A stretch of DNA of 64,000 nt, from positions 30,814,001 to 30,878,000 of the forward strand of contig OX467082.1 in NCBI GenBank assembly GCA_950106755.1, in the 5' to 3' direction. Positions 48,951 to 60,060 of this stretch are shown piece after piece. Position 1 is the stretch's first letter. Every line of letters starts with the position of its first letter. Origin of the DNA: Climacium dendroides (Eukaryota; Streptophyta; Bryopsida; Hypnales; Climaciaceae). Below the pieces are notes generated by a model, which was not told where the DNA came from, did not search any database, and saw only the letters and a list, made by a program, of their open reading frames with translations. A program made the position numbers and the translations under genes.

Positions 48951-51006
48951 ATAAGGATAATATCTTATAAGCTGATTTGTATGCTTGCATATCTTCCAAT
49001 TTGAGGATCTATATCCTTCACATCTCTAAAATTGTAAACAATATTCAAAATAAAACTAAAAAACAATTCACCTTAATTCAAATTAGAAACCCGCATTTTG
49101 GTGACCTAAAAGTGCTAGGATGCATTTGGGGAATAGAACAAAAAAAATTGTCAAACAATTGTGATTAATTGACAATGAGATTTTCATTTTAAATTACATA
49201 TAGGCAAATTGAAACTAAACTAAGGTGAAGTTTAATAATGAAATTTGAATATAATATAAAAAATTATAAGATGTTAAAATTAAATAGATTTTTTTGAATG
49301 AGTGTCCAAGTATCTATGTCTATCAATCGAAAATTAATAGGTATGTTTGTATTTTTTGTTTATATTTGGATGAACACAATTTTGGGTACATGCTTCTTTC
49401 TAATTATCCTTCCTACATTGAAGGGTTGGATGCAATAGTCTACTACTACCAAGGGATGCTTTACACCTATAGGCCAGGCCAATTCCCCTTGAATCCAATT
49501 GCACAAAATTTCAGCCCTTTTTAGGATGAAGGCTGTCTTCAACTACTCATTAGAATAAGATTATAATGGGGTCAATCTTCCCATTTGTAAAGGCCTTAAG
49601 GCCAAGAAGTCAAGCCAATTCAATCAAACCTAAAAAATTTCAGCCCCCCCTTTCTCTCTTTTTTAGGACCATTTTGCACCTAAAGGCTAGGCCAATTTCC
49701 CTAGAGGCCTATTGTACAAAATACAATGGATTTATTTGTTGAAAAAAATATTATTTTATAAAATATTCTTTTAATTGAAAAGTAAAAATTAGCCTCCCAT
49801 TCTTGGTGACTTCAATTCATCGAGCTTGAGCCATGTAAAATCATGTACTTGGTAGAATGAATAAAAATTCATTCTACCAAATTGATGTAGTTTCTAAGTG
49901 TAAAGGAAATTGGATCAATTTCAACCTTTTATCCAATCACAAGTGAGGATTTGGGGCCTATTACAAAAAAAATTGGGGCTAGCCTTTAGGTGTAAAGTGG
50001 CCCTCATTTTACTGTTTTTTGTTACATTTCAAATGAACCCAAACAATATGCTACAAAATGAAGCTAGGAAGAGAGATTGAGAGTATAGGAGCATGAGCAT
50101 ACACTTTTCTTTGATAAAAATATTTGATTTTTTTTTTTTTATAAAACTTCAAATATTCACCACACAAAAGAGTGTTGTCCTACTTTCCATCAAACTAACA
50201 CATTCCTGTCACAAAAATGACAACTTTATGTATCACAAATATAGTGCTACAAGAAAAAGATTATGGCTAGAAGTTTAAAAAAACTCATCAAAATTTATTT
50301 ATGAAAAAATAGGATGCAATCCTAAATGTACCTTCCTACCCAATTGAAGCTGATAAACTTTTGACATTGAATTTTTTATTTAGTTTGAGATTTTGAGATT
50401 TAATAATAAAAGATTATTATAGAATTTGGCAAATTGCTTTAACTATGTGTATTCCAAATATCTTCACTAACCACTTAATCTCTTTGGGATGTTGTAAGAA
50501 TGACATATCAGATTATGATTGTTGTACAATCATCATTTGGTAACTCTAGATCAAATACATCTTTGGGGAGTGGAATTTTTACACAACAAGAGTTTGCAAA
50601 TGTGCCATACAGTCCAACAATCATAATCTGATCTAAGGGATCTCTATTCTTGCAAAAAAATTGTGAGTGAAGATGGGTGATAGAACCTAAGTATATAAAG
50701 TTTGTATTGTATCAAGCTAGAGAAGGACAAAAAAACATCGCATACATGTTATATGATGTATATATACGATGTGCTTGACGTTCATGTTTTGACCAAAGCA
50801 TCAGTAGTTAAGCAAAACACTTGTCTGCAACTGTAACAAACGCAAGAGAAATAAGACAAAAACAAGTTTCTAGGAACAAAATTGCTAATAAAGTCAAGAG
50901 AAGTATAAAGTTGGAGCTTGAATCAAGGAACTAACACTCAAGAGATGTATTGTCAAGACTGAGGACTACTTCAACCTTGACTTCTATATATACTATTAAC
51001 TAGAAA
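48951..51006. other. AT-rich stretch with repeats, no gene
   Basis: CTTTACACCTATAGGCCAGG at about 49461 and the reverse of GCTAGCCTTTAGGTGTAAAG near 49979-49998 form an imperfect inverted pair about 540 bp apart, with a third copy (TTTGCACCTAAAGGCTAGGC) near 49675. These may be ends of a small element. No coding frame has a recognisable domain. Confidence 0.4.
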
Positions 51007-51180
51007 GATCTTCTAGAAGCTTCCACTACTTGGTGAGCTTTTTAAGAAGCTTCTGCTACTTGACCTACTTCTCAAGAAGCTTCATTTAGTTTGAATCTTC
51101 TTCAAGAAGCTTCCATCCTACTTGGACATTCTTCTAAAACCTTCTCTAGTTTGAGAAGCATCTCAAGAAGCTTTCTTTTA
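51007..51180 (+). repeat. 30-bp tandem array of GAAGCTTC palindromes
   Basis: GAAGCTTC occurs at 51016, 51046, 51076 and 51106, exactly 30 bp apart, with degenerate copies continuing to about 51174. Each is embedded in (A)AGAAGCTTC followed by a variable ACTTG/TTTGA segment. CTATATATACTATTAA, a TATA-like word, lies just upstream at 50983-50998. GAAnnTTC is the core of heat-shock elements, so a promoter role is possible but unproven. Confidence 0.75.
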
Positions 51181-52077
51181 GCTCTAACTTCTTGAAGAAA
51201 GTTTTAGACTATGTTTGTAATAGTGGCGACTTGTCGCACCATTAATGCACTTTATTCTTGCAAACCATTCATCAATTTCTTTCTTTGGGTTCTTGGATTC
51301 TCACTCTTTCATGACTTATTGCATTGTGTGAATCATGATTAGTCTATGATGCATGGGTGGGGTGGGCTATGTCACTTTGAATATGCGTGGAGGAATACCA
51401 CATTGTGAGCTTTGGAGGATTTGAAGTAGTGATGCATTATATATTGTGCTCAAGTATATGATTTTGATTTCACCTAAATCTATTTCAATTATATGATTTG
51501 AAGATTGGCTTGTTTTGAATAGTTCAAGAGTATGTTCCTTATTGCATATCATTATGCCTAATGCTTTTAACAAATTAGAGGATTTTCTATAAACAATGAA
51601 TTAGACATGCTTGCACTTAGCAAAGTACAATGATTGTAAGCCATACTATTCATTTAAAATGTTTTTAAAAAAAGTTGGATACCACTACCTTTTTCAAGAA
51701 TACCTCTCTTTCATTTTATCATCATGTACTTCACTTGTACATGTAATTTCTGTATAAAGATGCATTTTTACATTCAACATTTAAGAAATAAACTCATTTC
51801 TCATCTCAATATTTCTTTTTTTTAAAAACATTTTATTGTCATTATAGCGTACTTTGCAATAACTGTAATATGATATTATTCTTGTGCCAATATCGTATGT
51901 ACAACTTGAAATGATTGTAATGATTAGAAAGTTTATTCATAAAATAAATTTGAAATTGAAGGCCTATCAGGTACCTCTTCATTTCAAATTTATGGTTCAC
52001 AGAATTCAAAGAAAATTCACTCCAACATCTACATAAGCTTGGAAAAACCAAACATGATCTCCACACTTCCACACACC
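51181..52077. other. AT-rich stretch without a gene
   Basis: No gene was recognised. Two - strand frames of about 70 codons have no domains. Confidence 0.45.
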
Positions 52078-52293
52078 CACTATAAGAAAACCTTGTTTTA
52101 TGTGACGGATTGACATCAAAAGGAACGGATTTTAGGTGACATCAAAAAACAAACCTATGTTTTTATGTCAACAACGATGTCCATTGATGTTATATTGGAC
52201 ATCATTGTTGACATAAAAACGTGGGTTTGTTTTTTTCAATATCACCTAAAATCCGTTCCTTTTGACATCAATAAATTTTGGTTTCTTATAGTG
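52078..52293. mobile_element. Palindromic CACTA-type MITE, 216 bp
   Basis: The ends are CACTATAAGAAAACC and, reversed, CACTATAAGAAACC, with ACC directly outside both ends (52075-52077 and 52294-52296), a 3-bp target duplication typical of CACTA elements. The whole interior folds back: TGACATCAAAAGGAACGGAT and TTTTTATGTCAACAA blocks pair across a short centre. The ends resemble those of the 1148-bp element at 18376-19523 (CACTAGAAGAAAAA), so one transposase may have served both. Confidence 0.9.
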
Positions 52294-52339
52294 ACCCTAC
52301 ACTACAATCAAATACACCATAATAATTTGCCTTCAATGA

Positions 52340-55300
52340 CTACTTTACTTCATCTAGTGTCTTTAGTACTCGTGCACATGTTTCTGTCAAATCTTTTGCT
52401 TCTCCTTCAACACCCGCCTCGATTAATTCGTTAACACTTGTTCTACCTATTGGACTCAATGGCGGCGGTGAGGCATATTGCAATGCCCTGTCCACCATTG
52501 CACTTGCAATTGGTGTTGAAACTTCCTCTGTTAAAGTCGGTGATGTAGTAGATACTTCCAAAACGGAGTTCACTTGTTTATAAGTATAATGTCCCTCATT
52601 ACCAATCCGAACATATCGTATGTGTTCTCTATCATAAAAGTATCCATCTTTGTCTGAAAACAAGCTCATAGAATCCAAAAAGTTGTATGGTGCCAATGTT
52701 GACATAGATTCTGTTGTTGCTGGTATAATTGCAATTTCTTCTATGTTAGTCTGAACACCTTCGACCTCTTCTTCGTTTTCATCATTTGTAATTCCTACTG
52801 GCACATAATCAGGGTTTGCTTCCACTTCATGCAAATTAGTTTCATCTCCTTAGGCATCGCTTACAATATCGGTGTCAGTAGAATCTAAACTTCGACCACC
52901 ACTTGGTAAATTGTCCGACACTATTTGATCTAAATCACTACCACCATTGCTCGATGATGAAGCTCTTGAATCAATTGCAGTTATTTTTTCCTTCTCCTTT
53001 TCTCGTCGAATCACTTCAGATCTCTCTTCATCATTTGATGAATGGCTTGAAGACTGTATTATCCTCTCCAACCTCCCACGGGGTACACTGGCATCTGTTT
53101 TGGAAGGTCTATCACTAAACGATTCGTTCCCTCTATTCAATAATTTAGAGGATCTGGGTGCATATGTTGTTCTTTCATTGTTTACCATCACCATCTTATC
53201 TCCATATGTGATCTACAATGTATTGTATACAAATTGAGTACGTGCTATTCCACCTTCTAAAATGATAATTTCATCTCCCACAAAACCTGTCTCTAAAATT
53301 CCACGCATAGCCATTATAATATCTAATGTTACCAATTCCCAATTCTGTGGTATATACATTTGTACCATCCTCTTTAATTCCATGGGTGTCCTCTCTAACT
53401 TGTCCTCAGCTCGTGGCATTACTTCCACACTCCAAGAATCTTGGAAGACTACATCCAAATAGTCCTTGCTCCTTGTAAAACTTTCCATAGGACCAAATTC
53501 CATGGGATATTTTATGATGATGGCAATGCCTCCCACCACTTGCACCTTTCATACATCACACTCACCATGACGTAGATCATGAACATATGAATGAATGATT
53601 TCTGGTTTGAATATCCAAAAACTCCACAAACTATGTAGACTTTCTGGCAAGGCCATCTTTGATTGCATTGTTTTGTCAAAGTATATGCCTAGTGGAAACA
53701 AAAATATGGCAGTCCATCATAGAATTAAAGACATCCAATTCTCAATTTTCTGCAAAACCTTGTTGTAGCCTTCATCTGACCATGCTTCATCCACATCTGC
53801 TGAACCTCCATGTCTACAATCAAAAACCCACAGACAAGGTTTGCTAAGTTCAACATATTCGTTGTCAAAAAAGCCTCCTCTACACCTTATGTGAATTAAT
53901 GTTTGTCTCTCTTGGTGTTGAACTTTGGAAAATACAACTTGCTAGTTCCCATCGTGCATTGGATACATCATTTATGTCTCGACCATAGCCAGCATAACCT
54001 CTTTGGCCCGCCCTAATATTTGTAAAATGTTGTCTTACAAAAAGTAGAATTAGATTTTCAAAACTGTTCAACGATTGAACAGTCTTCATAGTTGGCGAAC
54101 TACATAAAGTCTTCATTGCATTATCCAAAGTTTTGCCCATTAAAGTAAACCGCTTTCCACGCTCATCTCCATACTTGCTTGCATCTATAGCAAAGAATTC
54201 ATCCATAGTCAGCGGATTCTCATCCCCTGCTTGAACCATCAAAAAACGAACTTGGTTCTTTACTACATCCTTCTTTTGCAAACCATCAACTACATACGCT
54301 ACAATACTTTTGGAAGGATTAGGAGAAGTAGCATGATCAAAATAATACTGTTGCTGACCTCACTTCCCATGGATCACATCTTTAGCTGCCATTCCTTTCA
54401 TTATATGTTTATAAGTGTCCTTCGAAACTCTAGTCAAAGGCCTCAATCACGTTTTCTCCATCCTCTTCCTCTTCGGATCTGCATCCACTGTGACATCAAG
54501 ATTTCTCTCCCTTGCCATTTTCTTCCATTTGTCCTTTGCCTTTTTGCTGAAAAACAACTTCCCTTCCTCATAATCTTTGCACACTTTCAATATTGCTTCG
54601 TAAGACTCCTCATCTTCATTTCAAGCATGTCATGTGTAGTTGATCATTTTCTTCGACAACTCCCCAAGTGACATACTTTTCGCTAAATTTTGGCTCCAAT
54701 GCAACGCACTAGTTGCCATTATTAACGCTTTCATTCTATAAGCATCATCAATTCGAGAAGCTGCACTGGATCTGCCACAAACTTTCTATATATCTCGAAA
54801 TTTTACAATATTTTCATAATATGTCATGAAGAATGTCCTATCAAACTCCCTTGCATTTATTTTGATTGATGCTTCGATATAGAATTGTAGATTGTTATAT
54901 ACTACAAACTTTGTTTTCCGCCTTACAAAGTACTTCTTGTATTCTTTATCTGACATCTTCCCTTCTTTGTTCTCCCTTTGAATTTATTTACAAGCAGTTA
55001 CAATATGTTGCCCATCCACAGGTTCCCACACAATATTTTTTTGCAACCATTGGGTTTTCATTGCATTCATTGAAGTAGATGGATTCTCTGGATTGTGCTT
55101 CACAAAGGCAAACTTGAATTTCTCAGCAGCACTTTTATGGCTGAAAGCAACTTCCACCAACTCTTTCTTTCCCTTGTCATTGGTACTGTCATATACATAT
55201 GCAATTGGACGAAGTATAAATGCACTGACGCCATCAACTTCTGATCCTTTCAAATGCTCATACATTTTGTTTGCTTGCCAATCCATGAGCACCCGGTGAT

Positions 55301-56694
55301 TTGTCTCCGCATTCACTACATCTCGAATGCTATATATCAATGTTCACATGAAATATACAATCATATCCCCATATATATCCTTCTTTATACTGAGTCTCAG
55401 TTGGAAACACCATAGCGCTTTTGTTTTATCTCTTATCGATACACTTCTAGGTTTCCACTCAAATTCTTCCTCTTACAAAAAAACATCTTTGCCATCATTA
55501 CCTTGTGGAAGAGGACCTTGCATGGCCAATCTTTGACAATGTCTTCAAATAGTTGAACGTGTATGCATGCTTTGATCTTCCTCAGTTCTTTCTTCTGGTG
55601 TTCCATGTTTTCTTTGTTCTTCAGTGACATCTTCCATTGTAGAATGGCTTTGTGCTAAACGTCTAACACTTCCTCTACGAACACCCCGTCTCAAAACTCC
55701 ACTTGATCTCGTAGCATTGTTTTTTGACAAAACAACTTGTGACTTGTACGTACAACTCCCAGATCCAACTCTTGCAGGTCTTGATGCAGATCCAATTTCT
55801 TATACTATAGTTCGAACTCCAACTGTATTATGAAGTTCAGGAAAAAGAAACGCTTCTTCATCATGTAAAGTTGTTTCAAATGCACGATGCTGAGTTTGGT
55901 ATGATTCCCTATCAACCTCCATGTTCTCTGAGGATGTCAAAGATTGTCCGTTTCTTGGTATTCCAACCTCTTCATGCCCTTGCATTTCACTATCAACACC
56001 ATGTTCAACTACATCATCTGTTGTCATAGATAGAAGACACTGACGATGTGTTCTCTGTCTTCCTAAAACACCTCCCTCGTCCAAATCCATTGTATTTTGT
56101 ACTTCCATAGTAGCACGTTTTCTAATCCGTTCAGACATAGGAATCCAATTATCTTTTATAGGAACTGGAAGAAGCCAATAAACTTCATTTGTATCCTCTA
56201 GTTCTCTTGGAGGAGTTCGCTGTGTTGCTGCAACAAAATCATTGATTTGAATGTCTTCATAACTTCAAATCTCCATATATCGAGCACGTGCTTCAAACTG
56301 TTGTTCAAGTGTCAATTCCTTGAATCTTTGAACATGTTGTTCTCTTTGTTTTTTTCAATTCCTCAGGCATAGTCCTCCAAAATTTCACTAGTGTCTTCAA
56401 ACCATGTATAGAAGACAAAACTAGAAGAAGTTCTATTGGAACCGATGAAAGCATGAGCTTCTTCCTCAATTTGTATTTTTCAAGTACTGATTTCATGTTG
56501 CTCATAGACACTGTAAGCCCTCTTTTTGCGGTGTCAGTTAGGCTCTCAATTACTCCATATGAGGTACCCAACGCAATCCAATGTCACCCTTCTTCAATTG
56601 GAAAATCTGTGATTTAGAGAGTGCATTTTCCAGAATCGTTTGCTACAATCCACCAACCGTGCTTCAACCACTTTGAATGAACTTTAGGTGCCAT
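52340..56694 (-). pseudogene. ParB-like plus DNA methyltransferase-like protein, degraded
   Basis: A long - strand gene broken by about 15 stops and a few frameshifts. From the start at 56694: MAPKVHSKWLKHGWW, then WIALGTSYGVIESLTDTAKR, a domain that I do not recognise; a disordered region with basic RRGVRRGSVRR (about 55545-56340); a ParB/sulfiredoxin-like region with RPIAYVYD and EPVDGQHIVTACK (DGQH at 55016-55005); and a helical region with INAREFDRTFFMTYYENIVK. Then come NLANLVCGFLIVDM, where a motif IV (DPPY-like) is expected, DEAWSDEGYNKVLQKIENW, and at 53545-53213 RTPMELKRMV (motif X-like), LVTLDIIMAMRGILETGF (FxGxG-like, degraded) and DEIIILEGG (motif II acid). The order IV-X-I is that of permuted beta-class N4C/N6A DNA methyltransferases. 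An acidic, serine-rich tail ends at 52340. The assignment is my reading of decayed motifs; the domains are plausible and not proven. No transposon ends were found around it. Confidence 0.6.
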
Positions 56695-58767
56695 AATGCC
56701 TTACAAAAAAAAACTTTTGTTAAAAACATGAAAATGACTTCAATTGAATGAAAAAAATTAATCATATATTTCACAGAAGCAATTATAAAGTTTCTAAAAG
56801 AAGAGCTACTTCTCACTTCAAGTTTTAAGTCAACCAAAAAGGATACAAACATTGTGCTTACAGTACATGTTTCTTAAGGATTCTCTAAAATGAATAGAAA
56901 AAAAAAATCTTTTTTTAGTCACTACATCCAATTACCGTTTTAAAAGGAAATCATTTTTATTACATCTCTTGTTACATAGAAATAAGGTAGTTTTGCTTCA
57001 ACTTCAATTAATTCACTAAATCTACATTTTTCATATTCCAAAACTACATACATAAATATAAAGACATACACATGTTTGAAATACAAGATAAAATGAACGC
57101 ATAGGTTTCTGATCATTACATGGTTTTTCTATTAAAAATAATTAAAATACTACGGATGTAAAGGCCAATAATAAGGAAAAGTTTTATTGAAGGACCAATC
57201 AATATTACGGTTTCAACGATACCAAAGTGGACCAAATACACATTTAAAAAGATGTATAATCCTCAAATTTCAAATTTATAAAAAAAATGAGATTCACAAT
57301 ATGCAATTTTGTGTGCTACCGTTCGTTTTGTAAAAATGTATCACTTTTTCACTTAGTGTTTTTTTGTTCTATCTTCCCTATAATAGTAATTAAACTTTTT
57401 GTTCGAAATCATTGTGAGCACTTATTTACCCACCCTTGGTAAATCAGCAAATACAACCAGGTTCTTTTAATCGGTCCTATCCTATGGGTGTTCTAATGTT
57501 GGTCCATTGTGCCTTCCAAGAAATAAATCTTTTCCAATTCCTAAGTATGTTTCAAGTATGCGAAAACCCAATCAAAACAAGTTTTATACTATTAATTGTT
57601 TGGTAATTCCTAATTCTAATGAACCGCTGTAGTTATTCCATGAAAGATGAGTCAGACATCAACTAAGCATTCCATCTTGTAAAGGACTAATTCCCCTTTC
57701 CAAAACTATAAAAATATCTTGAATCGGTCATTCCTATCAAAAGATACAGATGGATGAAGTTTGACCACTAAATGGTCTTCTAAAACTTCATCCACAATTT
57801 TTGGTTGGGTTCCTAATTCAAAAGACTTTGAAATTTTTAGGATGTACTTAAAGTAATTTTCTCTACTTACATCTAAAGTTTGGTCTAATTTTGGCAATTC
57901 TATCTAATTTTCATCCAAATTGGGCCCTAAACTTCATCCTTCCCTAACTTCCTTGTTTTAAGTCGGAATTCTAAGTGTGAGATGTTTTTGGAAACCTCTA
58001 AGCAAGATCTACTATCTAATCTGATTATACTTGAAGAGTCTTGACACTCTGAATCCTATTTGTAGTTCGGCCCTATGGTATTTTATCCTATTTTCAATAA
58101 TTCAAAAGGAAGGGAAGAAATTCATGTTTTACCTCAAAGTCGGGTTCAATGTTGAGGTAATTGTAGGCATCTTGGAATGCTCCATCATCCACCATCTTCA
58201 AAACTCGTTTGATAATTTTGTCCACGGCTTAAAAAGAGGTGCTAAATACAAGATTAAACTCTAATTCCCTCAACTTCCTCTTTCCTTTTCTTTAACTCTT
58301 CTTCTTTCTTTTCCACACTATTCTCCTTCCATTCAATTATTATTCTATCCAACTTCTAATGGTCTAAATTGCTTCCCTAAGATTTCTAACTAATCCTTTC
58401 AACTCCCCATCTTCTAATTGCTACTTCAAACCTTCATTCTAAACTACAATTCCTCACTTCTTCTATGAGTTTTGTGCAACTTGAACTAATTTGAGTGATT
58501 TGAAAGGTGACAGAATCCTAAGCCTATTCTATCTTTTGTTTGCGTTTCCTTCTTCTATTGCGTTCCTAAGAGTGAGAAGTTGTGAGCAAGCTTCTAATGT
58601 CCTAGACTTCCCTATTCTATTATTTTCTAACCTACCTCTCTTCTATCATTCTAGATCTACTTTGATTTTTATTTTATTTTTTTATAAGGTTGTATGGCCT
58701 GTTCAATCCAGACCAACCTGTCGCAACTAGACGAAACCGGTTAAGGCCGCAGATAGTCCTTATTGGA
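56695..58767. other. AT-rich stretch without a gene
   Basis: Possibly the upstream region of the broken gene at 52340-56694. No exon continuing that protein was recognised. Polypyrimidine-rich sequence lies at about 58260-58680. Confidence 0.45.
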
Positions 58768-58861
58768 GGTTCTCAACTGCTTGTACCCGGGGGTTCCCGA
58801 CTACATGTTCCCGGGGGTTCCCGCTGCTCGTACCCGGGGTTCTCGACTACTCGTTTCCGGG
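58768..58861 (+). repeat. 24-bp minisatellite, four units
   Basis: Four units of the form GGTTC(T/C)C(A/G)ACTNCNTGT, then (A/T)CCCGGG, run from 58768 with 23-24-bp spacing. They lie in a GC-rich island at about 58690-58930 inside AT-rich DNA. Confidence 0.8.
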
Positions 58862-60036
58862 CTCGCTGGTATATTGGTTGGATATTCGACTGTTCGTTCT
58901 GGGCTGGCTGGTATACTGGCTAGATTCTTTCCTTTCTGGCTACCACTTGGTGTCTTAAATGATACAATTTATCCTAATATGAAGCACAATTTTGAAATCT
59001 AAGCATGGATATTTTCTAGAATGATGTAATTTACTAAGGGAGGCACAATTCCTATTGTAAATCTATGTTCACATTCAAAGGAAGAATCTGATATGCTGAG
59101 ATTAACTTGTTGGGAATGGCAAGATAACTAGTTTGGGAATTTTAAGGACCATCTAGGTTCAAAGCTTCGTCGTTGATTCTAAGTATGGAGAATTTCTAAG
59201 GAAATTTTGTAGTCGCTTCCGCTATGGTTTGGAATACTTTCTAATCTCTATGATTTGGCTAATTTTTCCCCAAGCCAAAGCTTCGCCGTGATTTTGCCAA
59301 ATTACCAAAACAACTACTATAACCTCTAGACGAGCAAAGTCAAGGCTTCGCCGTCCTGAATGGGACAAGAATTTTAAAACAAAAGAACTTCCACTCCTAC
59401 TAGAAATTAGTACGAGTTTCTACACATGTGTTAGTATAACCTTTTAAGACAATGGATTAGTGCAACACAAATTCGAACAAAGAACAAGATCTTTTGCAAC
59501 AAGGATGGTTAGTACAGCACATATTGACTCTAGAGACCTCCACAAAGCGGCATTGCTAAGGTACGGAGTGGGGTTTCTCTTTAGGATTAGTACAGGCCAA
59601 GAAATCCAACAATAACAACCAAAATCTAAGTTTTAACAACAAAAATAACTTAAGATGAAGCCAAGATTTGAAGGGATCCCTCAAGTCCTTCAAAGCTTGA
59701 AAAATAACAACAAAAGTGCCCGGAAACACACACGTATACAATTTGGAACCAAAAATTGGCCCAATAGTCCAACAAAATGGACTAATGTGTATTTGGTGCC
59801 AAAATGGTCACCAATTAGTAACAAAGGGGTGGTTTGAGAGAGAAATGAGAGTCCTTGTATACTTTTCCAAGGGCCTCACTCCCGTCCAAGTTCCTATAAG
59901 GTAATTCTATTTACTAAGTCTTTTATCTAAATTCATCAATTTTGACTTTCTACGTTGGTCCAAACTCCTAACTTTTGGAGAAAGACTCCAAATCACAAAC
60001 GGATTGTGCCATTGGCTTCAAAAGGCCATTTTTAGT
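58862..60036. other. Possible LTR of a decayed retrotransposon, no gene
   Basis: No coding frame has a domain. AAAGCTTCGTCGT, AAAGCTTCGCCGT and AAGGCTTCGCCGT recur at about 59160, 59277 and 59343. The region directly follows, on the - strand, the purine tract at 60046-60060 and could therefore be an LTR, but its far end was not identified. Confidence 0.3.
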
Positions 60037-60060
60037 CTATCACAATCCCCCCCTTTTTCC
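60037..60060 (-). other. Polypurine tract and LTR-start-like sequence
   Basis: On the - strand the sequence reads GGAAAAAGGGGGGGATTG, then TGATAG, the usual form of a plant retrotransposon polypurine tract followed by an LTR starting TG. No reverse transcriptase, integrase or primer binding site was found nearby, so it may be a solitary remnant or chance. Confidence 0.3.
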
